64,000 bases of DNA from Fischerella sp. CENA71 (GTDB taxonomy: Bacteria > Cyanobacteriota > Cyanobacteriia > Cyanobacteriales > Nostocaceae), in assembly GCA_024239075.1 (NCBI GenBank), contig JANBVI010000079.1, forward strand, positions 118,962-182,961, given 5' to 3'. The notes under the pieces are model-generated. The model did no database searches and was not told where the DNA came from. It was given only the letters and a program-made list of their open reading frames with translations. The position numbers and the translations under genes were made by a program. Shown one piece after another: positions 9,670-18,420 of the stretch. Each line of letters starts with the position of its first letter. Position 1 is the first letter of the stretch.

Positions 9670-10578
9670 ATGATTCAGTCTGAGTCCCTATCAGGGATTG
9701 AAATTGCTCGAATTAGGCAACTTACAGAATCTACCTCCATTACTCTGGCTGAAAGTATCAAACAGATAGCGATCGCCACTCCCTTAAGTTCCCAACCAAT
9801 TCTCACAACTTATGTGCAAAGTGGGACTGGTGGGACGCCATTGCTATTAATTCACGGCTTTGATAGTTCTGTGTTGGAATATCGGCGTCTATTCCCATTA
9901 TTGGCAGAAAAACATCAAACTTGGGCAGTAGATTTGCTAGGTTTTGGGTTTACAAATCGACCCGCAGGTATCAGGTTTAGTACAGCAGAAATCAAAACTC
10001 ATCTTTATCATTTCTGGAAAACCTTGATTGACCAACCGATAATTTTAGTTGGTGCTTCTATGGGCGGTGCTGCGGCTATTGACTTTACACTCACCTATCC
10101 AGATATAGTCAAAAAATTAGTATTAATTGATAGTGCTGGTTTGATAGGTAGTTCACCGTTAGCTAAATATATGTTTCCACCGTTAGATTATTTAGCTGCT
10201 CAATTTTTGCGTCATCCTAAAGTACGTCAAAGTATTAGTCGTGCTGCCTATAAAAATAAAAGCCTTGCTACCATAGATGCTCAATTATGTACAGCTTTAC
10301 ATTTAGAATGTCCCAATTGGCAACAAGCTTTAATTTCTTTTACTAAAAGTGGTGGTTATACTGCTTTTAGATTTAAAAAATTGGGAGAAATTCAAAGCCC
10401 TACACTAATTTTATGGGGTGATTCTGATCGAATTTTAGGTACTAAAGATGCTCAAAGATTTAACAGGGCGATTCCTAAGAGTAATTTAATTTGGATTCAA
10501 GATTGTGGTCATATCCCTCATTTAGAACAACCGCAAGTTACTGCACAGCATATTTTAGAATTTAGTAGTCAAATTTAA
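9670..10578 (+). CDS. Alpha/beta-fold hydrolase
   Basis: 302-residue serine hydrolase of the alpha/beta fold. The oxyanion strand is LLLIHGFDSSVLEYRRLFPLL. The nucleophile elbow is GASMGG, the acid lies in LILWGDSDRIL, and the catalytic His is in DCGHIPHLEQP. Those features give a complete triad. The substrate cannot be read from sequence; related proteins act on esters, epoxides or C-C bonds. ATG at 9670 has GGAGG at 9660-9664, five bases upstream, which decides the start over the TTG at 9658. It is divergent from ccmK3 and convergent with ilvE, so it is probably a single-gene unit. Confidence 0.85.
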   Translation: MIQSESLSGIEIARIRQLTESTSITLAESIKQIAIATPLSSQPILTTYVQSGTGGTPLLLIHGFDSSVLEYRRLFPLLAEKHQTWAVDLLGFGFTNRPAGIRFSTAEIKTHLYHFWKTLIDQPIILVGASMGGAAAIDFTLTYPDIVKKLVLIDSAGLIGSSPLAKYMFPPLDYLAAQFLRHPKVRQSISRAAYKNKSLATIDAQLCTALHLECPNWQQALISFTKSGGYTAFRFKKLGEIQSPTLILWGDSDRILGTKDAQRFNRAIPKSNLIWIQDCGHIPHLEQPQVTAQHILEFSSQI

Positions 10579-10624
10579 GTAAGTAAAAATTGACTGAAAC
10601 TTGCAGATTAATCATGTATTTTAG

Positions 10625-10644
10625 CGCCTACCCAGAGATAGGCG
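10625..10644. terminator. Possible bidirectional terminator
   Basis: Stem CGCCTA/TAGGCG with an 8-base loop between the convergent hydrolase and ilvE genes. No strong T-run follows on either strand, so it is weak. Confidence 0.35.
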
Positions 10645-10697
10645 TAAAAGTAGAAAAAGCCTGATTGCAATGCTTATTATATTGATGGTTTTTTACC

Positions 10698-11612
10698 CTA
10701 TTTCAGAGAAATTGGATATACCCAATCGCGATAATTAGGATCTCTATTTTCTGTAATTGCTGTTAATTTATCTCGGAGTTTTTCAGCAATTGGTCGATGT
10801 TCTGACAAGTAATAATTCTCAATTCTTTTGACTGGTACAATTTTAGCTGCTGTACCACATAAAAATACTTCATCAGCAATAAAAAGCTCAGATTTATCTA
10901 CAGGACGTTCCACTACTGGAATACCAAAATCCTCGGCTAATTTGATCACACTATCTCTTGTAATTCCCTCTAAAATATCCTGTTCAAAGCCAGGGGTAAT
11001 AATTTTGCCATTTCTCACAATAAAAATATTCATACCAGAAGCTTCACTAACTTTCCCCTGGGAATTCATTAAAATTGCTTCGTCAAAACCAGATTCAATT
11101 GCTTCGGTTTTGGCGAGAGAAGAAGTAATGTAAGCTGCGCTAATTTTCCCTCGTAATGGGAAGCTAATATCTTCTTGTCTACACCAGGAACTAATTCGAC
11201 AACTAACTCCTTCAGGTGATAAATAATCTCCTAATTCTAATCCATAAATAGCGAAGCTTTTATCTATATTATGCAACCTGGGAGCAATACCTAAATCAGA
11301 AGTGAAGACAAAGGGACGAATATAGAAAGAATTGGTAGGTTGATTCTTTTGAACGAATTCGACTATACCTGTTTTGATTTTTTCGGCTGAGATATCATAG
11401 TGTAAGAATTTAGCACTTTGACTTAATCTTTGACAGTGACGATCTAATCTAAATAACAAAATTTGTGCGGGATTTTCAGGATCGGGAATACCACGCATTC
11501 CACCAAAAGCGAGAGTTCCATAATGTAAAGCGTGAGTCGCAATGGAAATAGTTGCTTCTTGAAAAGGTACTAATTTATCTTGAAAGTAAGCAAAAGGTAA
11601 GAAATTGTACAT
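10698..11612 (-). CDS. ilvE: Branched-chain amino acid aminotransferase (class IV)
   Basis: PLP fold-type IV aminotransferase of 304 residues (from ATG 11612), carrying out the last step of Leu, Ile and Val synthesis using glutamate. Family landmarks are HALHYGTLAFGGMRG near the N-terminus, RLDRHCQRL, YIRPFVF, the PLP lysine in LRGKISAAY (about K156 of the shortened protein) followed by SSLAKTEAIESGFDEAIL, then EASGMNIFIV and ILEGITRDSV. The frame extends two codons to a TTG; ATG 11612 is preferred, with AGGAAAA upstream. The enzyme is cytosolic. It stands on the minus strand ahead of nothing obviously related, 105 bp after the tautomerase gene. Confidence 0.9.
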   Translation of the reverse strand: MYNFLPFAYFQDKLVPFQEATISIATHALHYGTLAFGGMRGIPDPENPAQILLFRLDRHCQRLSQSAKFLHYDISAEKIKTGIVEFVQKNQPTNSFYIRPFVFTSDLGIAPRLHNIDKSFAIYGLELGDYLSPEGVSCRISSWCRQEDISFPLRGKISAAYITSSLAKTEAIESGFDEAILMNSQGKVSEASGMNIFIVRNGKIITPGFEQDILEGITRDSVIKLAEDFGIPVVERPVDKSELFIADEVFLCGTAAKIVPVKRIENYYLSEHRPIAEKLRDKLTAITENRDPNYRDWVYPISLK

Positions 11613-11717
11613 AAACAAATTTTCCTGTTATTTTCAACTATGCAACCCCAGTTGATCTGGAAAAATACTTAGTCTTAGAGTATACTTGAAAAAATAAGAT
11701 TTTATTGTCAAGTAGAC

Positions 11718-12107
11718 TTACAATTCTACTTTATAATTTAGTTCCAATTCATCTCCTGTTTTTCCTCTGATACCCCAGTTATGTTTTGGGGTTTCTGTAA
11801 TTGTGATTTCTACATCGTTTGCTGTTATTCCAACTTTTTCTAATAAGCTGTCGAACAACATATATATCAGTTTTTTCTTGGTTGCGGTTGTGCGCCCTTC
11901 AAACATACTTATCTCTATAATGAGATATCTATCGGAACGTCCTGATGGATAAATAAAGTCTTCTGGTTCAAGAGGAAAAAAGCGATGAGCGCGTTTATCT
12001 TGGGGGTAGGCTAAAGCATTCACTATAGAAGAATGAATTGCATCAGATATAGCACTGCGATATTGACGAATAAAGCAAGCAGTGCCATATATTTTGATTT
12101 GTGCCAT
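11718..12107 (-). CDS. Tautomerase family protein
   Basis: 129 residues of the tautomerase/MIF superfamily, of the longer type with the stretch DKRAHRFFPLEPEDFIYPSGRSDRYLIIEISMF and the tail ITETPKHNWGIRGKTGDELELNYKVEL. Such proteins are found in many bacteria with unproven substrates. Classical 4-oxalocrotonate tautomerases use an N-terminal proline after Met removal; here residue 2 is Ala, so the usual catalytic base is absent, as in other members of this subgroup. It lies 121 bp after mcdB on the same strand and could be co-transcribed with it. Confidence 0.8.
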   Translation of the reverse strand: MAQIKIYGTACFIRQYRSAISDAIHSSIVNALAYPQDKRAHRFFPLEPEDFIYPSGRSDRYLIIEISMFEGRTTATKKKLIYMLFDSLLEKVGITANDVEITITETPKHNWGIRGKTGDELELNYKVEL

Positions 12108-12228
12108 TGATGTTTTTGTTCTTAACTTAATTAACTTTAATCAAGAGCATCCCAAATGTGTAAATATGTTGTCATGCTGTAGGCACAACCTTAAGTACAA
12201 AGCATTTACAAAATTGGGATGCTTACCT

Positions 12229-12861
12229 TCAATCAAGCAACCACATTTGATTAGAATTATCTGCGGGTTCAGAAGGTACTTGAGGCGGTAGTTTTTCTGG
12301 TGTGGGTGGGCGGTATGATTTTCTATAAGTCAATGCCTTAGGAATTTCTTTTTCTTTTTTAGATTTGTTTAAATTATTAATCTCTTCTGTAAGCTGAGAA
12401 TTAGCTTGTGCAAGTTGTACAGCAGCTTGCTTGGCTTCTTCAAGGTCTTTTGTGAGACGTTCCACTAATTTATCTTTTTCAGATAAGGCTGATTGTAAGT
12501 CACTAATTTCTGTTTGCAGATTTTTTTGATTTTGCTGTGTTTCTTTTAAAGAATTCTGCAACTGCTTGATAGCTGTATTTTTTTCAGATAAAGCTGATTG
12601 TAATTCATTCAGTTGTTGTTGTAATTTTTCTTCATTTTGGCGTGTCTGTTCCAGAGAAGTTTGTAATTGGTTGATGGTAGCTTCTAAATCAGCTTTAGTT
12701 GGAGTTGTGCGTTTATTTTTAGCAGCAGATTCTTCTGTGGTTGGGTCAGTTTCTTCTGGTATTTCTTCAGCAGTAACATCAATTACTGGTTCAATTTCTG
12801 GTGATGATATTTTATGTGCTTCTTCTTGTAATACTTCAGCAACACGTTTTCTACTAGCCAT
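12229..12861 (-). CDS. mcdB: Coiled-coil partner of ParA, probable carboxysome adaptor McdB (type 2)
   Basis: 210 residues: a short basic N-terminus (MASRKRVAEVLQEE), an acidic disordered stretch, a Gln-rich coiled coil covering about residues 60-165 (heptads with ALSEK and QLQ repeats), and a basic Pro-rich tail ending SNQMWLLD with a single Trp five residues from the end. Type 2 McdB proteins are described as having a Gln-rich coiled coil and an invariant C-terminal Trp; McdB binds carboxysomes and stimulates McdA so that carboxysomes spread along the nucleoid. The frame extends to GTG 12885, overlapping mcdA, but ATG 12861 gives a gap of 7 bp after the mcdA stop and a cleaner N-terminus. 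The alternative is a generic ParA accessory protein. Confidence 0.7.
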   Translation of the reverse strand: MASRKRVAEVLQEEAHKISSPEIEPVIDVTAEEIPEETDPTTEESAAKNKRTTPTKADLEATINQLQTSLEQTRQNEEKLQQQLNELQSALSEKNTAIKQLQNSLKETQQNQKNLQTEISDLQSALSEKDKLVERLTKDLEEAKQAAVQLAQANSQLTEEINNLNKSKKEKEIPKALTYRKSYRPPTPEKLPPQVPSEPADNSNQMWLLD

Positions 12862-12868
12862 GATATTT

Positions 12869-13501
12869 CTATTTTCTCCAGTCACGTTGTAATTCTTCAG
12901 CTACGCGGCGGTAGTCTGAATGTGCTTCTTTTGCATTTTTCCCTCGCCATTTAGTAATTGCCACACCCTCTAGTGCTGCTCGTTCGTGAGCTTTGTAAGT
13001 ACGGATAAAGGCATTACAAACTGGAATTCCCAACTGCATGAGTGTATTTTGTGCTTCCAACGCTTCCCCCAAACTCCTCGTGTCTACTTTAGTCAGAAGC
13101 ACACGATGGGCAATTTCAGCAGGAATGACTGCGTCTCTAACTGTATCAATGAGAACAGCTAAATCCATCGGTGCTGGCGGTGTGGGCAAAACTAAATAGT
13201 CTGCGATCGCAACTACCGCTTTTAAGCTTGTAGACTGTAACGCTGGAGGTGTATCGACCACCACTAAATCGTATCCTTCTATCTTACGCAGACGAGCTAA
13301 GTTTTGGGGATCTGTCGCCTGAGATAGATCAAATCCCATACCGTTTTGACTACGCCTATACCACCAACTAGCAGATCCTTGGACATCTGCATCTACCAGA
13401 AGAACTTTTTGTGCTTCTGCAAAAGTTGCAGCTAGGTTGACTGAGGTGGTTGTTTTCCCAACTCCCCCTTTACCGTTGAGGATAGCAATAATTCTAGGCA
13501 C
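12869..13501 (-). CDS. mcdA: ParA-type ATPase, probable carboxysome positioning McdA (type 2)
   Basis: 210-residue single-domain ParA/MinD ATPase. The deviant Walker A box is complete, KGGVGKTTT at residues 11-19 with signature lysine K11. Walker A' is [15 protein letters not shown] and Walker B is [11 protein letters not shown]. Type 2 McdA proteins of beta-cyanobacteria keep the signature lysine, while the Synechococcus elongatus type 1 protein is reported to lack it. The partner gene downstream is a coiled-coil protein with a C-terminal Trp, and ccmK3/ccmK4 lie 3.5-4 kb away, both supporting a carboxysome role over plasmid or chromosome partition. Start is GTG 13501, with AGGTGAAGAG some distance upstream and no close Shine-Dalgarno. 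A chromosomal orphan ParA is the alternative. Confidence 0.75.
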   Translation of the reverse strand: MPRIIAILNGKGGVGKTTTSVNLAATFAEAQKVLLVDADVQGSASWWYRRSQNGMGFDLSQATDPQNLARLRKIEGYDLVVVDTPPALQSTSLKAVVAIADYLVLPTPPAPMDLAVLIDTVRDAVIPAEIAHRVLLTKVDTRSLGEALEAQNTLMQLGIPVCNAFIRTYKAHERAALEGVAITKWRGKNAKEAHSDYRRVAEELQRDWRK

Positions 13502-13583
13502 AAATTAATTTTACGATGCTCTCTTCACCTGAATATACCGCGTTGTGTGACACGAGAGTAGACTGTTTTGAAAATGGGAATTA

Positions 13584-13610
13584 GGGGAAGTGTGGGGAGT
13601 GTGGGAAGAG
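13584..13610 (+). repeat. G-rich repeat, copy B
   Basis: GGGGAAGTGTGGGGAGTGTG, same orientation as copy A at 9454-9488. It lies between the divergent mcdA and P450 genes, just 16 bp before the P450 start. Confidence 0.6.
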
Positions 13611-13625
13611 AAATTGTCACAATAG

Positions 13626-15038
13626 ATGAGAAAGCTGGATCAAAAAGTAGCTATGACAGTAACTCAAAATTTCCCAGTTAGCCCCAACATATCCCAATTA
13701 CAGCGACGACTGAAATTGCTTTTTCAACCTGTCAAATACGTTGAAGATTTTGCCAAAGTCTATGGAGATAATTTTACTCTGTGGGGTAAGAACAAAAATA
13801 ATCCTCCTCTAATCTACTTCAGTCAACCCGAAGCACTAGAGCAGATTTTTACTGCCAATCCTAGCCATTTTGAAGTAGGCAGAGGAAATCGAGTGTTAAG
13901 ATTTATGTTTGGCGATTACTCTGTACTTTTACAAGATGGCGATCGCCACCTGCGCCAACGTCAACTTTTAGCGCCTCCTTTTCACGGTGATCGGATGCGT
14001 GCTTATGGTGAAACTATCCATGAAATTGCTCAACAAGTAAGTAATAAATGGCAAATTGGTAAACCATTTAATATCCGCGCTTCCATGCAAGAAATCACCT
14101 TGCGCGTGATTTTACGGGTAGTATTTGGTTTGGAAGAAGGACAACGTTTAGAAGAACTCCAGCAATTGGTTTCTGATTTTTTGGAATTTGTTAGCGCTCC
14201 CTTAATGTCAGCTGGTTTCTTTTTTCCGTTTCTGCAAAAAGATTACGGCCCGTGGAGTCCTTGGGCAATAATGGAAAGGCGCAAACAACAAATTGATGAA
14301 ATTATTTATGCTTTAATTCGGCAACGTCGGACTGAATCTGAACAAAATCGCCAAGATATCCTGAGTTTATTGATGTCTGCGCGTGATACTGACGGAAAAG
14401 CGCTGTCAGATGAAGAATTACACGATGAATTGATGACGCTGTTAATTGCAGGTCATGAAACTACAGCTTCGGCTTTGACTTGGGCTTTTTATTGGCTTGA
14501 TTATTTACCAGAAGTACGCTCAAAATTACTGAAAGAATTAGATAGCCTGGGAGATAGTCCAGAACCAAATGCGATCGCCAAACTACCCTATCTCACAGCA
14601 GTCTGTCAAGAAACTTTACGAATTTATCCAATTGTCATGACTGCTTTCTTTCGGGTTGTCAAATCTCCTATTGAAATTATCGGTTATAAATTGCCAGTGG
14701 GTACAGTTATTGTTCCTAGTATTTACATGGCGCATCATCGCGAACAAGTCTACCCACAGCCAAAGCAATTTAAACCAGAACGCTTTTTAGAAAGACAATT
14801 TTCTCCCTATGAATTTTTACCTTTCGGTGGTGGAAATCGTCGCTGCGTAGGTATGGCGTTTGCAATGTATGAAATGAAATTAGTATTAGCAACTATTGTG
14901 TCTCAGTATCAAGTTTCTTTAGTTGATAAACGTCTAGTGCGTCCAGTACGTCGGGGTTTAACTGTAGCTACACCTGCGGGGATGCGGATGATTGCAACGT
15001 CGCGGGTGAAGCGTGTAAACACAGCAGTAGCAGTTTAA
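13626..15038 (+). CDS. Cytochrome P450, CYP110-like
   Basis: 470-residue haem monooxygenase. The I-helix oxygen-activation motif AGHETT is at 275-280, the K-helix ExxR is ETLR at 329-332, KPERF is at 383-387, and the haem-binding loop is FGGGNRRCVG with ligand Cys407. These are complete, so the enzyme should be active. Overall features match the CYP110 family, conserved in Nostocales and reported to act on fatty acids, alkanes or terpenes depending on the member. No redox partner is nearby. ATG 13626 is the first start; ATG 13653 (MTVTQNF) is also possible. It is divergent from mcdA, with a G-rich repeat in the gap. Confidence 0.9.
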   Translation: MRKLDQKVAMTVTQNFPVSPNISQLQRRLKLLFQPVKYVEDFAKVYGDNFTLWGKNKNNPPLIYFSQPEALEQIFTANPSHFEVGRGNRVLRFMFGDYSVLLQDGDRHLRQRQLLAPPFHGDRMRAYGETIHEIAQQVSNKWQIGKPFNIRASMQEITLRVILRVVFGLEEGQRLEELQQLVSDFLEFVSAPLMSAGFFFPFLQKDYGPWSPWAIMERRKQQIDEIIYALIRQRRTESEQNRQDILSLLMSARDTDGKALSDEELHDELMTLLIAGHETTASALTWAFYWLDYLPEVRSKLLKELDSLGDSPEPNAIAKLPYLTAVCQETLRIYPIVMTAFFRVVKSPIEIIGYKLPVGTVIVPSIYMAHHREQVYPQPKQFKPERFLERQFSPYEFLPFGGGNRRCVGMAFAMYEMKLVLATIVSQYQVSLVDKRLVRPVRRGLTVATPAGMRMIATSRVKRVNTAVAV

Positions 15039-15077
15039 GCAATAACGAACCGCAGAGGAAGCAGCGAAAAGTTTGTA

Positions 15078-15099
15078 GAGACGCGATTTATCGCGTCTC
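15078..15099. repeat. Palindrome with 10-bp arms GAGACGCGAT/ATCGCGTCTC
   Basis: Perfect hairpin with a 2-base loop, 40 bp after the P450 stop. Part of a dispersed palindrome family in this window based on TAGAGACG(C/T)G...CGTCTCTA (others near 28417, 45179, 60628 and 63677). Here it may double as a transcription terminator, although no T-run follows. Confidence 0.7.
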
Positions 15100-15253
15100 A
15101 TATTCTGAATGTGTCACAAACATTTTTTTGAATCGGTATAAATTTTGGAAGCTTGTGTTGGTAAAGAAAATTGTGTTGTACTACCAGTTCAATTCCCAGA
15201 AGCAAGTTTTGATCTATTCTGGAGTAGAAATAATCCAAAAAGCGCGGTGAATC

Positions 15254-16717
15254 ATGGTTGTGAAGTTGCAGCGACCAATATTAGTAGGAGGACTAGGACT
15301 ATCCTTCTCCCTCTGGATTTTACAAAGTTGGCACGACTCGATAGTGCAACTGGGAGAATATAGTGTCCTCAGTTTGTTATTGGTTGGGGGTGGTTTGTTG
15401 TTGTTAAAGCAAAATCGCACTAAAAAAGATTCGCATATACTCGATAGTCTACCTGTTGATCGAGAAACTGTAGAAAGTGCGATCGCTAAAACTGAAACTG
15501 TAATTAATCATCTCGCAGGTGAAGCTGAAAATCATCATGCCTTAGCAAAATTGCGAGAAAGCATTCCTCAACTTTATACCGAGTTAGATAGACAGGAAAT
15601 TCATCTAGCTGTGACTGGCGGTAAGTCGGTGGGTAAAACCACCTTAATTCAAGTATTAACATCTAACTGGCGTCCAGGAATTGGACGTAAAATTTGTCTG
15701 CAAGAGATAGCGCCTTTATTTAGAGAAGCAGGCGAAAATTCAGACGCAGCTGCATTAACACAAGCAAAAGCAACTGATCTTATTCTGTTCCTGACAAACG
15801 GTGATTTGACAGATACAGAATTTCAAACTATCCAGCAACTACAAGCAGAAAAACACCGCCTGATGCTGGTTTTCAATAAACAGGATCAGTATTTGGCAGA
15901 TGAACGCGCTAGCATATTGCTGGCTTTAAAACAGCGAATGCAGGAGAACATAGTAGCGATTTCAACTTCTCCTGTTCCTGTGAAAGTCCGTAAGCACAAC
16001 GATGATGGTTCTGTGCAAGAGTGGATGGAACAACCAGCGCCAGAAATTGAACAACTGACACAACAATTAGGTGAAACTTTAGCACAGCAAGGACAGCAGC
16101 TGGTATGGGCGACTACGATGAGAAAAGCGCTATTGCTCAAAGCTGAAGCTAAAAACTGGTTGAATGAGGTAAGATGCGATCGCGCTAACCCAGTGATTGA
16201 ACAATATCAGTGGATTGCTGCTGCTGCTGCTTTTGCTAACCCAGTTCCCGCTTTGGATATTTTGGCGACTGCGGCAATTAATGCCCAAATGATTGTAGAT
16301 TTAGGTAATATTTATCAGCAAAAATTCTCCCTCGAACAAGCAAAAACCGTAGCCGGGGAAATGGGTAGCTTGATGCTAAAACTCGGTTTAGTTGAACTTT
16401 CTAGTAAAGTTATTGGTACAGTTCTCAAGAGTCACGCTGTCACCTACGTTGCTGGTGGTGCAGTTCAAGGCGTCAGTGCAGCCTATCTCACGCGGTTGGC
16501 TGGACTTAGCTTGATAGAATATTTCCAACAACAAGAAATAGCAGTAAATTCAGCCAATGGATTTAATGTTGAGATACTAGGACAAACTTTGCAAAAAGTA
16601 TTTCAGCAGAACCAACAAATGGGATTTTTGCAAGGGTTTGTGAAGCAAGGCGTCAAGCGTTTGTTACCAGAAGTTGCTGAGGGTGAACTTGTTGCTGCTG
16701 AGAAAGCGGTGGGGTAA
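15254..16717 (+). CDS. Membrane-associated GTPase-like protein with DUF697 domain
   Basis: 487 residues. Two hydrophobic segments at about 9-25 and 37-52 anchor the N-terminus. A P-loop follows, TGGKSVGKTT at 121-130, and the G4 motif NKQD at 208-211, so this is an Era-like GTPase domain. The C-terminal part (about 310-450, AAAAFANPVPALDILATAAINAQMIVDLGNIY) is a DUF697 (YcjF-type) domain, which is often membrane-associated. No function is proven for these proteins in cyanobacteria. An open frame upstream at 15145-15363 overlaps it in another frame and looks spurious. Confidence 0.8.
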   Translation: MVVKLQRPILVGGLGLSFSLWILQSWHDSIVQLGEYSVLSLLLVGGGLLLLKQNRTKKDSHILDSLPVDRETVESAIAKTETVINHLAGEAENHHALAKLRESIPQLYTELDRQEIHLAVTGGKSVGKTTLIQVLTSNWRPGIGRKICLQEIAPLFREAGENSDAAALTQAKATDLILFLTNGDLTDTEFQTIQQLQAEKHRLMLVFNKQDQYLADERASILLALKQRMQENIVAISTSPVPVKVRKHNDDGSVQEWMEQPAPEIEQLTQQLGETLAQQGQQLVWATTMRKALLLKAEAKNWLNEVRCDRANPVIEQYQWIAAAAAFANPVPALDILATAAINAQMIVDLGNIYQQKFSLEQAKTVAGEMGSLMLKLGLVELSSKVIGTVLKSHAVTYVAGGAVQGVSAAYLTRLAGLSLIEYFQQQEIAVNSANGFNVEILGQTLQKVFQQNQQMGFLQGFVKQGVKRLLPEVAEGELVAAEKAVG

Positions 16718-16742
16718 TTTCACCAGAAGTTAACAGCTTACA

Positions 16743-16991
16743 TTAGAAACCATCCATATCAACATCACAGTAAGCGGCTACTAATTCAGGAGTAGTCGCT
16801 GCTTGTTTATCAATCAGTTCCATGAGAGCATTGTTGCAAAGTTCCGCAATCTCTGGATATTTATTGGCATACCATTCAAGTGATGTCACAACAGAAGGAT
16901 CACTAATATCAATACCGAGTTTCACCAATTCTTCGGTTTCTCTTACAGCAAGTTTAAAAATTGCTTCTAAATCAATGAAGGGTTCAAGCAT
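16743..16991 (-). CDS. Small unknown acidic protein
   Basis: 82 residues, acidic, helical (MLEPFIDLEAIFKLAVRETEELVKLGIDISDPSVV). I do not recognise the family. ATG 16991 has GGAG nine bases upstream, which I prefer to the TTG ten codons earlier. It ends 25 bp after the end of the convergent GTPase gene and its start is 140 bp from the divergent DNA methyltransferase, so it could be linked to that gene, but nothing in the protein looks like a nuclease or a vsr-type partner. Confidence 0.6.
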   Translation of the reverse strand: MLEPFIDLEAIFKLAVRETEELVKLGIDISDPSVVTSLEWYANKYPEIAELCNNALMELIDKQAATTPELVAAYCDVDMDGF

Positions 16992-17131
16992 ATTACATTT
17001 CTCCACAATAATATCTTTCAACTGCTTTCTAATCCATTACCTGAAAATATTAAGTTAAGAATTTATAGAAGTGCTTCACAAATTTTCATTTTACCTAGCT
17101 ACTTTTAATTAATTTAAACATTGATGAATAA

Positions 17132-18277
17132 ATGAGCGATCGCCCTTCTGTTTTCTCCTTTTTTGCGGGTTCTGGTTTTCTAGATTTAGGTTTTGAAAAT
17201 AGCGGTTTTAATATTGTTTATGTTAATGAAATTAATTCTTCCTTTATGGAAGCATACCGCTATGCACGCTCTTGTTTGAATCTACCATTAGCAGAATATG
17301 GTTATCATTGTGGGGAAGAAGCAGATGTTGCTAAACTCACTGAAGATTCACAATCTCTACGCTTACAGCAATTAGTAAAAGACTGCCGCAAATCTACTAA
17401 TATTATTGGCTTTATTGGTGGCCCTCCATGCCCAGATTTTTCTATAGGTGGTAAAAATAGGGGCTATGTAGGCGATAACGGTAAACTTTCAGCCTTTTAT
17501 GTTGAATTAATTTGCCAACAACAACCAGAATTTTTCTTGTTTGAAAATGTTAAGGGTTTGTTGAAGACTAAAAAACATTGTTTATTCTATGAATCATTGA
17601 AGAATAAATTAAAACAATTTGGATATGTATTAACAGAGCGTTTGATTAATTCTTTTGAATACAGAGTACCCCAAGATAGAGATAGAATAATCATGATTGG
17701 TTTTCATAGCAAGCTTATTATTGACATGGGAATCTCTATCTCTAAAATTAATTTTCCTTGGAACAAATATTCTGTATTTACTAAAGAAAAAGTTTTTGCC
17801 TATCCTTGGATAAAATGTGAACCATTTCGAGAGAATTCTATCTCACCTTGTCCTAATAATATCCCCAAAGAATTAACAGTCGAATATTGGTTTGAGAAAA
17901 ACAATGTTGTTTATCATCCCAACGCTCAACATTATTTTCAACCAAGAGCAGGAATCAAAAAAATTGCTACGATTGACGAAGGAGATAATTCCAAAAAATC
18001 GTATAAACGTCTGCACCGATGGCGTTATTCTCCTACTGCTTGCTATGGCAATAATGAAGTACATTTACATCCTTATAAAATACGGCGAATATCTGTGGCT
18101 GAAGCTTTAGCGATACAATCTTTACCTGCTAGTTTTGTACTTCCAGAAAGTATGTCATTAACTAATATGTTTAAAACTATTGGTAATGGTGTACCTTACT
18201 TAGCATCGAAAGCCTTAGCTCAAACTATCTTGGAATTTTTAGGACCTTCACAAGACCATTACAATTGTCAACAGTAG
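17132..18277 (+). CDS. DNA (cytosine-5-)-methyltransferase
   Basis: 381 residues with the C5-methyltransferase motifs in order: I, FSFFAGSGFLDLGFENSGF (SAM binding); IV, GGPPCPDFS with catalytic Cys100; VI, FLFENVKGL (ENV, 138-140); VIII, VPQDRDRIIMIGF; and X, TIGNGVPYLAS. The target-recognition region lies between VIII and X; its specificity cannot be read. The motifs are intact, so it should be active. No restriction endonuclease gene is visible on either side, so it looks like an orphan methyltransferase, or one whose nuclease lies elsewhere or is unrecognised. It is flanked by the unknown 82-residue gene (divergent) and deoC. Confidence 0.88.
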   Translation: MSDRPSVFSFFAGSGFLDLGFENSGFNIVYVNEINSSFMEAYRYARSCLNLPLAEYGYHCGEEADVAKLTEDSQSLRLQQLVKDCRKSTNIIGFIGGPPCPDFSIGGKNRGYVGDNGKLSAFYVELICQQQPEFFLFENVKGLLKTKKHCLFYESLKNKLKQFGYVLTERLINSFEYRVPQDRDRIIMIGFHSKLIIDMGISISKINFPWNKYSVFTKEKVFAYPWIKCEPFRENSISPCPNNIPKELTVEYWFEKNNVVYHPNAQHYFQPRAGIKKIATIDEGDNSKKSYKRLHRWRYSPTACYGNNEVHLHPYKIRRISVAEALAIQSLPASFVLPESMSLTNMFKTIGNGVPYLASKALAQTILEFLGPSQDHYNCQQ

Positions 18278-18420
18278 AAATGTAATTAATTGTGTCTCTA
18301 CTATAGTTTTGACAAAGCAGTACTGGTTTTTCGGCAAAATGCTAAGAATTGTAGATTTATTTATTAAAATAGTCTTAAAGTTTTATAAATCTTTTAGAAC
18401 TAATTACTGGTAATAAAGCA

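Noticed and set aside
15145-15363. 72-codon ORF before the DUF697 GTPase
   Set aside because: It overlaps the GTPase start in another frame and lacks a ribosome site; the GTPase has clear protein motifs.
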